Assembly: GCA_002411515.1 (NCBI GenBank)
Contig: DHTF01000114.1
Span: 1-23,372 of the forward strand
Source: Proteiniphilum sp. UBA5267
GTDB lineage: Bacteria; Bacteroidota; Bacteroidia; Bacteroidales; Dysgonomonadaceae
Reading direction: 5' to 3'
Length of the DNA stretch: 23,372 bases
The stretch's first letter is position 1. Each line of letters starts with the position of its first letter. The translations under genes and the position numbers were made by a program. Shown piece by piece: positions 14,923 to 21,858 of the stretch. A model generated the notes under the pieces. That model was not told the DNA's origin, did no database searches, and was given only the letters and a program-made list of their open reading frames with translations.

Positions 14923-14930
14923 CAAAATTA
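14923..14930 (-). promoter_or_regulatory. Candidate -7 element for galE
   Basis: On the minus strand this reads TAATTTTG, a TAnnTTTG match 34 bases before the galE start. No clear TTTG lies at the expected -33 distance. Confidence 0.45.
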
Positions 14931-14943
14931 CGAAAATTTTCTC

Positions 14944-14951
14944 TATGTTTG
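14944..14951 (+). promoter_or_regulatory. Candidate -7 element for the FemAB-like gene at 15003
   Basis: TATGTTTG matches TAnnTTTG and lies 51 bases before ATG 15003. The -33 side is not recognisable. It is only 13 bases from the opposing galE -7 site, so the two divergent promoters would overlap. Confidence 0.4.
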
Positions 14952-15002
14952 TCATTACCCGATCATCGTTATCAGCAAACAGCGGTAAAATAAATCAGCC
15001 AT

Positions 15003-15989
15003 ATGAAGTATAAAGTGAAAACATACTACCACAAAGAGGAGCTCCCTCCGATGGAAGAGAGCTGCTTTTTTCATGCGGCTTCCGGATTTGACTGGTATAG
15101 CAACTCACCGGCTTATAAACCACTTATGATCATCGCATTCAATAATGAAAAGCCTGTAGCTGCCCTATTTGCTGTCATCATGCGGATAAACCGCTTTTTC
15201 AGAGGTAAGCTCTTTCAGCGGTGTTTTATTACGCAGCAACCGCTATTTCTCGACGAAAACCTTTCACAAATAGATGTTTTCGAGACGCTGATAACACACC
15301 TGGTGGATGAAGTGAAACACAAGGTATTTCTCATTCGGTACGACAACCTGGGAAATGCCATCTTCGGCTACAAAGGATTTCGTGAAAATAAATTTTACTC
15401 CGTGAAATGGATTAATATCCGGAATTCGCTGCAACGAAAACGCAAGATATGGGACCAACTTTCGGCCTCACGAAAGAATCAGGTGAATAAAGCACTGAAA
15501 AGAGGCCTGACAGTGGAGGAGTTTGTGGCAGAAGAGAATATGCAGGAACTATATAAACTCATTCAACAGACGAACAACAAAAAAATTACGCGCCGTTTAC
15601 CACCCTACCAGTATTTTAAAAATTTCTTTCGCCATTATGTGAAAAAGGGGAAGGGGAAGATTCTACTCACACGCTATCAGAGTAAAATAATTGGGGGAGC
15701 GATACTGGGATTTGAAAAAAACGAAACTGTCTACTGCCTCTACTACTGGGGAAAATCGAAACGATACAAAATCCTGTATCCCACCATCTTCACCCTCTAC
15801 ACAGCCATGAAAACGTCCGAAGAACTGGGATTTCACTATTTCGACTTTATGGATGTGGGATTTCTAGATAAAAGGGCAGGCAGATCACGCTTCCTACTAC
15901 AGTTTGGGGGAAAGCAAAGAGCCACACGACGCTGGTACAGGTTCAATTGGACCCTGCTGAATTTCTTTGCCAGTAAGTTTTACGACTAA
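15003..15989 (+). CDS. FemAB-like/GNAT-fold protein (Acetyltransf_6 type)
   Basis: The 328-residue protein has a GNAT fold like the FemAB/BioF2 group. Features are FHAASGFDWYSNSPAYKP near residue 23, the basic linker LSASRKNQVNKALKRG (153-168), KILLTRYQSKIIGGAILGF in the acceptor-domain core, and a C-terminal FHYFDFMDVG followed by FLLQFGGK. It is highly basic and has no signal peptide. Such proteins transfer acyl or aminoacyl groups in envelope or exopolysaccharide synthesis; the substrate here is unknown. It resembles the FemAB-like gene at 3413 only in overall fold. The divergent neighbour galE hints at surface glycan work, but weakly. Confidence 0.8.
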   Translation: MKYKVKTYYHKEELPPMEESCFFHAASGFDWYSNSPAYKPLMIIAFNNEKPVAALFAVIMRINRFFRGKLFQRCFITQQPLFLDENLSQIDVFETLITHLVDEVKHKVFLIRYDNLGNAIFGYKGFRENKFYSVKWINIRNSLQRKRKIWDQLSASRKNQVNKALKRGLTVEEFVAEENMQELYKLIQQTNNKKITRRLPPYQYFKNFFRHYVKKGKGKILLTRYQSKIIGGAILGFEKNETVYCLYYWGKSKRYKILYPTIFTLYTAMKTSEELGFHYFDFMDVGFLDKRAGRSRFLLQFGGKQRATRRWYRFNWTLLNFFASKFYD

Positions 15990-16103
15990 TTCCGAAAAGC
16001 CACACAAAATTTGCAAAGAAAAGCAAAGAGCACTTTCTTTTGATTAATCCCACAGTGTCAAATACTAAAGTAGTTTAAAAACGGAATAATTCCCATGAAA
16101 TTC

Positions 16104-16135
16104 TTTGGAGAATTAAGAAGGATGCAATACATTTG
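16104..16135 (+). promoter_or_regulatory. Consensus Bacteroidetes promoter with no downstream gene
   Basis: TTTG at 16104-16107 and TACATTTG at 16128-16135 are exactly 20 bases apart, a full match to TTTG-N20-TAnnTTTG. It points rightward in the gap between two convergent genes, where no mRNA promoter is needed. The -33 box lies inside palindrome AATTCT-TTGG-AGAATT (16099-16114) and the -7 box inside GATGCAA-TACAT-TTGCATC (16121-16139). Confidence 0.6.
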
Positions 16136-16141
16136 CATCGT

Positions 16142-16210
16142 GTTTTTCATGGTATTAGATTTAAGGTTAACAATGAAGATTGGTTGTCGTGAGACAACCA
16201 TTCCTTTTTT
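16142..16210 (+). ncRNA. Candidate small RNA, about 70 nt
   Basis: The predicted transcript starts near 16142, after the promoter at 16104-16135, and ends in the intrinsic terminator at 16181-16210. It would have an A/U-rich 5' part of about 40 nt and a strong 3' hairpin with a U-tract, the usual layout of a bacterial trans-acting sRNA. No conserved protein is encoded in it, and it resembles no RNA family I know. The 64-codon frame at 16095-16289 crosses it but runs through the terminator and into plsC, so coding is unlikely. Confidence 0.4.
16181..16210 (+). terminator. Rho-independent terminator in the convergent gap
   Basis: TGGTTGTC (16181-16188), loop GTGA, and GACAACCA (16193-16200) form a perfect 8-bp stem, followed by TTCC and six T (16205-16210). 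On the opposite strand no T-tract follows, so it works for plus-strand transcripts only. It could end the FemAB-like mRNA at 15989 or the candidate sRNA. Confidence 0.8.
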
Positions 16211-16258
16211 ATATATCCAAGTCTATGACATACATTTCCCTTCAATTTTCTCGAACGT

Positions 16259-16990
16259 TCACTTGTATTTTTCCCACAAAGCATCCTGAATGATTTGCCG
16301 CGACTGGTCAATCAGTCTGGGAATATCTGATTCTTTCATTCCTTCGGTGGATATGGGTTTGTGGATGATCAATTCCATCTTTGAAGGGTTTTGCCGAAGC
16401 GTATTTCTTTTTAACACATCATACGACCCGTTAATGGTGAGTGGCACTATAGGCAACTTCAAATCGAACGCAATGTGATAAGCACCCCGCTTAAAATGCT
16501 TCATCTTACCGGTATGCGTACGGGCTCCTTCCGGAAAAATTACCATCGACACACCATCCACAATCTGATCCTTCGCTCTTTGTACGGAAGCGCTGCGTGC
16601 AGCAAGGCTTGTATTATCCACGAAAACATGTCCTGCTTTCTCCGATGCATAGCCCACGAAGGGGATCTTTCGCAAACTTGCCTTCTGCATCCATTTAATA
16701 TTCTGATTAAGAAAACCGTACACAAGAAAAATATCATACGCGCCCTGATGATTGGCTACAAAGATATATGACCGTTTGGGATCCAAATGCTCATGTCCTC
16801 TCGTTTTGATGCGACAGAGAGCCAGCCAACAAGTGAAACGAGACCACCACTTAGGAGGATAAAAGCCCCAGAACCTACTCCCAAAAAGAGGGGCCATCGC
16901 CATTACCAACAATGCCGTAATCAAAGTTAGCAATAAAAAAAGTGGCACGAAAACGACCCACTGATATAAAAAATATAAGATTCTTTTCAC
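16259..16990 (-). CDS. plsC: 1-acyl-sn-glycerol-3-phosphate acyltransferase
   Basis: The protein acylates lysophosphatidate to phosphatidate at the inner membrane. With the GTG start at 16990 it has 243 residues. An N-terminal hydrophobic segment (about 8-31) is followed by the catalytic NHQGAYD (NHx4D; Asn80, His81, Asp86), KASLRKIPFVG, the acceptor-binding FPEGART at 152-158, and VPLTINGSYDVL. ATG 17044 is in frame and would add 18 residues, but a TATTTTTG -7-like box lies inside that extension (17019-17026), and homologues begin near KRILYFLYQW, so GTG 16990 is preferred. Its product feeds cdsA, encoded elsewhere in this window. It is convergent with the FemAB-like gene and divergent from the membrane-protein gene. 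Confidence 0.93.
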   Translation of the reverse strand: MKRILYFLYQWVVFVPLFLLLTLITALLVMAMAPLFGSRFWGFYPPKWWSRFTCWLALCRIKTRGHEHLDPKRSYIFVANHQGAYDIFLVYGFLNQNIKWMQKASLRKIPFVGYASEKAGHVFVDNTSLAARSASVQRAKDQIVDGVSMVIFPEGARTHTGKMKHFKRGAYHIAFDLKLPIVPLTINGSYDVLKRNTLRQNPSKMELIIHKPISTEGMKESDIPRLIDQSRQIIQDALWEKYK

Positions 16991-17018
16991 TTTTTCACAC
17001 GATTCAACATCCACAATA

Positions 17019-17026
17019 CAAAAATA
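17019..17026 (-). promoter_or_regulatory. Candidate -7 element for plsC
   Basis: On the minus strand this is TATTTTTG (a TAnnTTTG match), 29 bases before the GTG start at 16990. It falls inside the longer frame that begins at ATG 17044, which argues against that start. No -33 box is clear. Confidence 0.4.
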
Positions 17027-17086
17027 AATATTTTTATAAATCATTGGGGTATAAATCCGCAGTTTTTACGAACCAAACAGCTTTTT

Positions 17087-17113
17087 TCTGGATAAAACCA
17101 TTTTTTATCCAGA
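17087..17113. repeat. Perfect 11-bp inverted repeat between plsC and the small membrane-protein gene
   Basis: TCTGGATAAAA (17087-17097), spacer CCATT, and TTTTATCCAGA (17103-17113) form a perfect palindrome in a divergent promoter region. Neither flanking gene is transcribed into it, so a terminator role is unlikely. An operator for one or both genes is the simplest reading. Confidence 0.55.
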
Positions 17114-17117
17114 TTTA

Positions 17118-17149
17118 TTTCCTTATTTGTTGAATTTTGTGTTTATTTG
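17118..17149 (+). promoter_or_regulatory. Weak promoter candidate for the small membrane-protein gene
   Basis: TTTC (17118-17121) and TTTATTTG (17142-17149) are 20 bases apart; each has one mismatch to the Bacteroidetes pattern. The start codon is 41 bases downstream. Confidence 0.35.
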
Positions 17150-17189
17150 CGCTACGAAATAAGTAACAAAATTATTATCCACATCACAC

Positions 17190-17474
17190 ATGAAAGAATT
17201 TGCGAAATACATCGGCGTACTTGTAATGCTAATAGGCGTTGCCTTTTTGGTGATACCTTTTTTTATGGGCACAACCAATAACACCAACCTCATCTTAGGG
17301 CTGGTACTGGTTGTAGAAGGATTGTTGGGGCATATTTATGTAAACAACATGAAAAAAGGAAGCATGATCAGCAACATCCTTTGGGCAATTATCTTATTAA
17401 TCATACCATTTGCAATTTTCTTCTTCTCCAAGAAGACAGCCTACACGGATGAAGAAATAAGGGCTTACAATTAA
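17190..17474 (+). CDS. Small three-helix membrane protein of unknown function
   Basis: The 94-residue protein is almost all membrane helix: residues 6-26 (YIGVLVMLIGVAFLVIPFFM), 34-51 (LILGLVLVVEGLLGHIYV) and 60-79 (SNILWAIILLIIPFAIFFF). Short positively charged loops (NNMKKGSM) and a charged C-terminal tail (SKKTAYTDEEIRAYN) follow. No catalytic motif is visible and I do not recognise a family. It is monocistronic: the gene is divergent from plsC and followed by a strong terminator before the convergent nfeD gene. Confidence 0.8.
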   Translation: MKEFAKYIGVLVMLIGVAFLVIPFFMGTTNNTNLILGLVLVVEGLLGHIYVNNMKKGSMISNILWAIILLIIPFAIFFFSKKTAYTDEEIRAYN

Positions 17475-17500
17475 GGAGTCTGTACGCATCATCAGCACAC

Positions 17501-17529
17501 AAACCCCGGGTACACACCCGGGGTTTTTT
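17501..17529 (+). terminator. Strong rho-independent terminator after the small membrane-protein gene
   Basis: AAACCCCGGGT (17501-17511), loop ACAC, and ACCCGGGGTTT (17516-17526) form an 11-bp perfect stem with a GC-rich core, ending in six T (17524-17529). The reverse strand ends its stem with only three T, so it may also weakly stop the convergent nfeD transcript. Confidence 0.9.
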
Positions 17530-17548
17530 GATCGTCTCCGGGGGAACA

Positions 17549-18934
17549 TCACTTCCGCACGACGTAGAGTTGAAAATTTTCATACCGTTTTACCACCACT
17601 TCCTCATCTCTTTCGATAAATCCCTGCAAAGAAATGGCATCGTAATAGGTACCATCTATAATCACCTTACCCGAAGGACGTAGGACCGTAGCTGCCCTAC
17701 CAAGCTGGCCTACCATGATAGCAGGTTCCAAAGGAACAGAACTATAACCCTCCTGATCGGCATGCAGCGCCACTTTGTTCAGTATTCCAGGCTTTCCGAT
17801 GCGACTCGACAAGTAAAGAATAAAACTGACGCTCAGCCCCATTCCTCCCAGCACGATCATGATGGCCCGGAAGATCTCCGTGGCTGGTAACCCTTCGAAG
17901 TTAAAGCGGATATTTCCTACTAGCGCCAGCAGCAAAGCCAAAAAGACAAAGATAATTCCCACGATACCGGTGACACCGAAGCCAGGAACCACAAACAACT
18001 CAAAGACGATGAGAATAATTCCCAGCACGAAGAGCAACACCTCCCAATTCTGGGCATAACCGGTCAGATACAAGGGCGTAAAGTAGAGTATGGCCGCCGT
18101 GATGGCAATGGCCGTGGGAAAACCGATTCCGGGAGTATGCAATTCAAAATAAATACCACCGATGATCAACATGATCAGCAATGCCTGCACCACCCCATTG
18201 GTCAGAAAGCCTCTGATCTGGTCATAAAATGTGGGATTGTAGGTCTCAAGCTGATAGTCGGGAAATTTCAGGTGGGTGACAATCACCTCGTGCAGACTTT
18301 CTGCGATGCCGTCGCAATAGCCCAACTCCATGGCCTGGCTGGCGGTTAGCGTGAGGATCTGCGTGGAATCTACATAACCAGGCACCACGACTCTTTCATC
18401 CACCATGGCTTCTGCAATCACAGGATCGCGCTTCCATTTGGTGATGGTATCTCCATGCTCCAAGGTGATCACTTTGCCGTGGCTCTCAGCCGTTGCCCGC
18501 ATGATGCCACGCATATATGACTGGTATTTATCAGGTGCCTTAGCTCCGTCACCCCCATCTACCACCGTGGCAGCACCCATGGAAGCACTCTGACGCATAA
18601 AGACGCTGTCGCAGGCAATAGAAATGAGCGCACCTGCCGAAGCGGCATTGTTGTCGATAAAAACATACACAGGCAAGGGAAAATTCAGAATAGCCGTACG
18701 CATGGAGTCTGCCTCAAGAACTCCTCCACCGTAGGTATTCATATGCAACAGCACCACACGGGCATCTTTCTGCAACGCTTCATGCAAGCCATTCTGCAAA
18801 TAAATCCATGTGTGGCTGCCGATATTCTCCTTGATGTTGATCCGATAGACCAATACCTTGTCCTCTTGTGCGTACAGGCCCTGTATCAAAAGCCACCCAA
18901 CCAGGAAAATAAAAAAGCAGCGTAATTTTTTCAT
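17549..18934 (-). CDS. nfeD: Long-form NfeD protein: ClpP-class membrane serine protease
   Basis: The 461-residue protein has the long NfeD layout. A signal peptide (MKKLRCFFIFLVGWLLIQGLYAQ) precedes a ClpP/SppA-like serine protease domain (about 25-225). Ser99 in NNAASAGALIS and Lys136 in PDKYQSYMRG form a Ser-Lys dyad, as in archaeal 1510-N. Then come about five membrane helices (247-266, 272-291, 298-318, 321-340, 354-376) and a C-terminal OB-fold NfeD domain (385-461). Archaeal homologues cleave the hydrophobic C-terminus of stomatin, and nfeD is often beside a stomatin/flotillin gene. No such gene lies next to it here. It is divergent from the folK-like gene. Confidence 0.94.
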   Translation of the reverse strand: MKKLRCFFIFLVGWLLIQGLYAQEDKVLVYRINIKENIGSHTWIYLQNGLHEALQKDARVVLLHMNTYGGGVLEADSMRTAILNFPLPVYVFIDNNAASAGALISIACDSVFMRQSASMGAATVVDGGDGAKAPDKYQSYMRGIMRATAESHGKVITLEHGDTITKWKRDPVIAEAMVDERVVVPGYVDSTQILTLTASQAMELGYCDGIAESLHEVIVTHLKFPDYQLETYNPTFYDQIRGFLTNGVVQALLIMLIIGGIYFELHTPGIGFPTAIAITAAILYFTPLYLTGYAQNWEVLLFVLGIILIVFELFVVPGFGVTGIVGIIFVFLALLLALVGNIRFNFEGLPATEIFRAIMIVLGGMGLSVSFILYLSSRIGKPGILNKVALHADQEGYSSVPLEPAIMVGQLGRAATVLRPSGKVIIDGTYYDAISLQGFIERDEEVVVKRYENFQLYVVRK

Positions 18935-18954
18935 TTTTAACAGCTATAATAGAA

Positions 18955-18962
18955 CAAAGATA
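18955..18962 (-). promoter_or_regulatory. Candidate -7 element for nfeD
   Basis: The minus strand reads TATCTTTG (a TAnnTTTG match), 21 bases before the nfeD start. No TTTG is found at the usual -33 distance. Confidence 0.45.
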
Positions 18963-19003
18963 ATAGTTTTTGAATTTCAGCCATCAGTTTCATCAAAATT
19001 GTG

Positions 19004-19011
19004 TATATTTG
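19004..19011 (+). promoter_or_regulatory. Candidate -7 element for the folK-like gene
   Basis: TATATTTG matches TAnnTTTG and lies 17 bases before ATG 19029. The -33 side has only TTTC at 18975-18978, 25 bases away. The site shows that the longer frame starting at 18858 is not the real start. Confidence 0.45.
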
Positions 19012-19028
19012 TAATTCAATTTATCAGT

Positions 19029-19499
19029 ATGAGCATTATTATATTAAGCATAGGATCCAATACATTCGCCAAAACTAATATAGACAAAGCCAAGCGAATG
19101 CTAACCCGGCTTTTCCCCGAGATCATTTTCACGCAACCCATTCTCTCCGAGCCCGAGGAAGAAAAATACTCTTACCTGTTTCGAAATATATTGGCCAAAG
19201 CAGAGACAGAATTGACACCCGAAGAGGTGATCGACAAGATCAAACAGACAGAAAGGGCCGTAGGACGCTCACCAAAAGACAAATACCAGGGAAAAGTAGT
19301 TATCGACATCGACCTCATACAATACAACGACACTATCTTGCGCCCCGAGGACTTCGAGCGCAATTACGTGCAACAATTACTGCCCTCACTTCAGCCGCAG
19401 GAGACTCCTGCAACAACCCAAACACCTACAGCTTCAATCACGCCCACAGCTTCAATTTCAATGGAGAGTCTGGGCGAAGAGATCGACCCTGAAGATTAA
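19029..19499 (+). CDS. folK: HPPK-like protein (2-amino-4-hydroxy-6-hydroxymethyldihydropteridine pyrophosphokinase)
   Basis: The 156-residue protein resembles HPPK, which transfers pyrophosphate from ATP to hydroxymethyl-dihydropterin in folate synthesis. Recognisable parts are IILSIGSN (residues 4-11), FRNILAKAETELTPEEVIDKI (the FxN...E-T-x-L-x-PEE region, 51-71), ERAVGR (75-80), and VIDIDLIQYND with the two Mg-binding Asp residues (Asp93, Asp95). The Arg usually found three residues before the first Asp is Val here, and the gap between GR and DID is shortened. The last 35 residues (from LQPQETPATT) are Thr/Ala/Ser-rich and include a repeat of TPTASI. Start ATG 19029 is chosen over the longer frame at 18858 because the promoter -7 box lies between them. 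Its stop overlaps the relA stop tail to tail. Confidence 0.75.
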   Translation: MSIIILSIGSNTFAKTNIDKAKRMLTRLFPEIIFTQPILSEPEEEKYSYLFRNILAKAETELTPEEVIDKIKQTERAVGRSPKDKYQGKVVIDIDLIQYNDTILRPEDFERNYVQQLLPSLQPQETPATTQTPTASITPTASISMESLGEEIDPED

Positions 19500-21697
19500 T
19501 TCAGTCGTGTAACAGACTTCACCCCCTTTACAGCCTTCAACTTTTTAATCAACTGCTCCATCATCGATGTATTGGCAATCATCACAGAGATGTTGCCCTG
19601 AAACAAGCCATCGTGGGAATCAATGGAGATGGAGCGCATCTGCACACCCACTTCTTTGGAGATGATGGAAATCAAATTGGCCACAATGTTAATCTGGTCA
19701 TTGCCAATCACCCGCAGCACGATGGTATAACTGGAGGATCCAGTGGTACCAGACCAACGTGCGTTGAGCACACGATAACCATATCGAGCAAAGAGATCAT
19801 GCGCATTGGGACAACTTGTTCGGTGTATCTTAATGCCCTGAGAAGAGACAAAGCCAAAGATCTCATCCCCAAAAATAGGATTGCAGCATTTGGCCAGCTT
19901 GTAATCTATCCCAGTCAGATTCTGATCGATGACAAGCTCATCGTTGCTGGAAAAGTCCTTCGTGGGAGGCCGCAACGTGAAACTTTCGGCACTCACGGGA
20001 AGATGACCATCTCTGTTTTCTCCATCCCTATTTTCCAACTCCAGATAACGGTCGATAACCCAGTTCACATCCAGCTTCTCGGCAGCAATGTCGACATAAA
20101 AATCGGTCACCGTCTTGTACTTAAGTTTTTTGATCAGTTGCATCAGATGGGCATCATCCACCTCAATCTTGCGGTTCTTCATCCTGCGTGAAAGGGTCTC
20201 CTTGGCGATATCCACCTGCTTCCCTGCCTCTTCCTTTAGAATCTGCCTTATTTTGGTACGGGCTTTGGCAGTGACCACAAAGCTTAACCAGTCCTGCTTG
20301 GGCGACTGATGGGAGGAGGTGTTGATCTCCACCTGATCACCGCTTTTCAACAGGTGCTTGATGGGCACATTCTTGCCATTCACACGCCCCGACATGCAGG
20401 TGGCTCCCAGTTTGGAGTGGATGGCAAAAGCAAAATCCAGCACCGTGGCTCCTTTGGGAAGCTTAAAGAGGTCACCCTTGGGCGTAAAGACAAATATTTC
20501 CTCCTCATACAGGTCCAGCTTAAAGTCCGTCAACTTCTGACTCAGGTTAGTTTCTTTGTCTTCTAGTGACTCACGCAGTGAGTTTAGCCAGTTATCGAGT
20601 GTCGACTCTTCCTTCACCCCCTTGTACTTCCAGTGTGCTGCCAGCCCACGCTCCGCGATCTCATCCATTCTCCTGGTTCGTATCTGCACCTCCACCCAAC
20701 GGGAGTCGGGACCCATCACGGTGATGTGAAGCGACTCATATCCGTTGCTCTTGGGAATGGAAAGCCAATCCTTTAGTCGCTTTGGATTGGGCTGATACAT
20801 GTCGGTGATGATGGAGTAAACCTGCCAGCATTGCGCCTTCTCTTGTTCATCGGGGGCATCGATAATCACCCGGATAGCAAAGAGGTCATAGATGTTCTCA
20901 AACTCAATCTTCTGTTTCTTCAGTTTGTTGAGGATGGAGTGAATCGATTTGGTACGACCTTTGATGTCATATTTCAACCCCGTCTTGTCAAGTCGCTCTT
21001 TCACCGGCCCAATGAACGCCTGAATATACTGGTCGCGAGATCGTTTGGTCTCGTTCAGCTTCTGTGCAATAAAATCGTACGATGCACGGTCGGTATATTT
21101 CAAACAGAGGTCTTCCAACTCCGACTTGATGGTATAGAGTCCCAGCCGATGGGCCAGAGGTGCATACAAATAGGTGGACTCCACCGAGAGATCGAGTCGA
21201 TGAGAGCGTTCTGTACCTTTTGCATCCCGCATCAATTGCAACTGCCTGGAAATCATAATAAAAACCACCCGAATATCTTCAGCCATGGAAAGCAGCAGGC
21301 GCATATAATTCTCCGACTCCACAGTAGAACGTCTGTCTGTGAATTCGGCGACTTTCTTCAATCCCCTGAGAATCAACTCCACCTCACCACCAAAAAGCGT
21401 TTTTATCTCGGTAAGGGGATACTCCTCTTTTTTTACAGCACGAAAGAGAAGCACAGCACAGACAGTGGGTTGCTTCAACCCGATCTCATCCATGGTAATG
21501 AGTGCAGTCCGCATCTCAAGCAACAGCTCATAGAACGCCTCCTCCCTGTTTTCAACCACCTTGGACAACGACTCCTGCACCATTTTCTTTAAATGCAATA
21601 CTTTCTCTTTCTCCCAGGCCTGTCTTAAAAAAGCGTAGAGCCTGCGATAAAGATGGAAAAACTCGTTGCGGTCGGTGAAAATAAAATCCGTCATCAT
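19496..21697 (-). CDS. relA: RelA/SpoT-type (p)ppGpp synthetase with a degenerate hydrolase domain
   Basis: With ATG 21697 as start the protein has 733 residues. The domain order is HD-like, synthetase, TGS, helical, zinc-finger and ACT. The HD region has lost its metal ligands: LLFRAVKK stands where LLHDVVED is usual, and MISRQLQLMR where KLADRLHNMR is usual, so hydrolysis of (p)ppGpp is not expected. The synthetase looks active, with KGRTKSIHSIL, PKSNGYESLHI, EVQIRT (Glu336) and the RLKD motif (307-310), the RxKD type found in bifunctional Rel/SpoT. TGS reads IFVFTPKGDLFKLPKGATV with His in HSKLG; the zinc finger has CC (604-605), and an ACT domain ends the protein. A second, SpoT-type enzyme elsewhere would be needed for turnover. 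The TTG at 21724 lies over the -7 box and is rejected. Confidence 0.95.
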   Translation of the reverse strand: MMTDFIFTDRNEFFHLYRRLYAFLRQAWEKEKVLHLKKMVQESLSKVVENREEAFYELLLEMRTALITMDEIGLKQPTVCAVLLFRAVKKEEYPLTEIKTLFGGEVELILRGLKKVAEFTDRRSTVESENYMRLLLSMAEDIRVVFIMISRQLQLMRDAKGTERSHRLDLSVESTYLYAPLAHRLGLYTIKSELEDLCLKYTDRASYDFIAQKLNETKRSRDQYIQAFIGPVKERLDKTGLKYDIKGRTKSIHSILNKLKKQKIEFENIYDLFAIRVIIDAPDEQEKAQCWQVYSIITDMYQPNPKRLKDWLSIPKSNGYESLHITVMGPDSRWVEVQIRTRRMDEIAERGLAAHWKYKGVKEESTLDNWLNSLRESLEDKETNLSQKLTDFKLDLYEEEIFVFTPKGDLFKLPKGATVLDFAFAIHSKLGATCMSGRVNGKNVPIKHLLKSGDQVEINTSSHQSPKQDWLSFVVTAKARTKIRQILKEEAGKQVDIAKETLSRRMKNRKIEVDDAHLMQLIKKLKYKTVTDFYVDIAAEKLDVNWVIDRYLELENRDGENRDGHLPVSAESFTLRPPTKDFSSNDELVIDQNLTGIDYKLAKCCNPIFGDEIFGFVSSQGIKIHRTSCPNAHDLFARYGYRVLNARWSGTTGSSSYTIVLRVIGNDQINIVANLISIISKEVGVQMRSISIDSHDGLFQGNISVMIANTSMMEQLIKKLKAVKGVKSVTRLN

Positions 21698-21721
21698 GCC
21701 CTTGGTGAAAATATTCAACCA

Positions 21722-21729
21722 CAAATTTA
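21722..21729 (-). promoter_or_regulatory. Candidate -7 element for relA
   Basis: The minus strand reads TAAATTTG (a TAnnTTTG match), 24 bases before ATG 21697. It overlaps the TTG at 21724, ruling that out as start. The -33 partner is not clear. Confidence 0.5.
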
Positions 21730-21785
21730 CGATTTTCTGTGAAAGTGTACCTCCTCAGCAGACAAAATAACCTTCCGTCTGTTAC

Positions 21786-21817
21786 TTTGTGAGTTCACGA
21801 ACAAATCGTTATATTTG
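21786..21817 (+). promoter_or_regulatory. Bacteroidetes-type promoter for the GH2 gene
   Basis: TTTG (21786-21789) and TATATTTG (21810-21817) are 20 bases apart, a full consensus match. Transcription would begin near 21824, 35 bases before ATG 21859. Confidence 0.75.
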
Positions 21818-21858
21818 CGCAGTCATTTTCACAGTTATCACCTATTTCCCCTGTATGT

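Noticed and set aside
16014..16042. Imperfect hairpin CAAAGAAAAG/CTTTCTTTTG after the second FemAB-like gene
   Set aside because: The stem has one mismatch and one wobble, is A/T-rich and is not followed by a T-tract, so it is a weak terminator at best.
16095..16289. 64-codon frame in the convergent gap
   Set aside because: It starts before the predicted transcription start, runs through the terminator hairpin and overlaps the 3' end of plsC; the signals there fit an RNA better than a protein.
18858..19028. 57-residue N-terminal extension of the folK-like protein
   Set aside because: It overlaps the nfeD start on the other strand and spans the TATATTTG -7 box; the HPPK motif begins right at ATG 19029.
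20831..21592. 253-codon plus-strand frame
   Set aside because: Antisense to relA in the region coding its conserved synthetase and HD-like domains; a by-product of codon bias.
21698..21724. TTG start giving a 742-residue RelA
   Set aside because: The TTG is inside the predicted -7 box; ATG 21697 is downstream of the expected transcription start.
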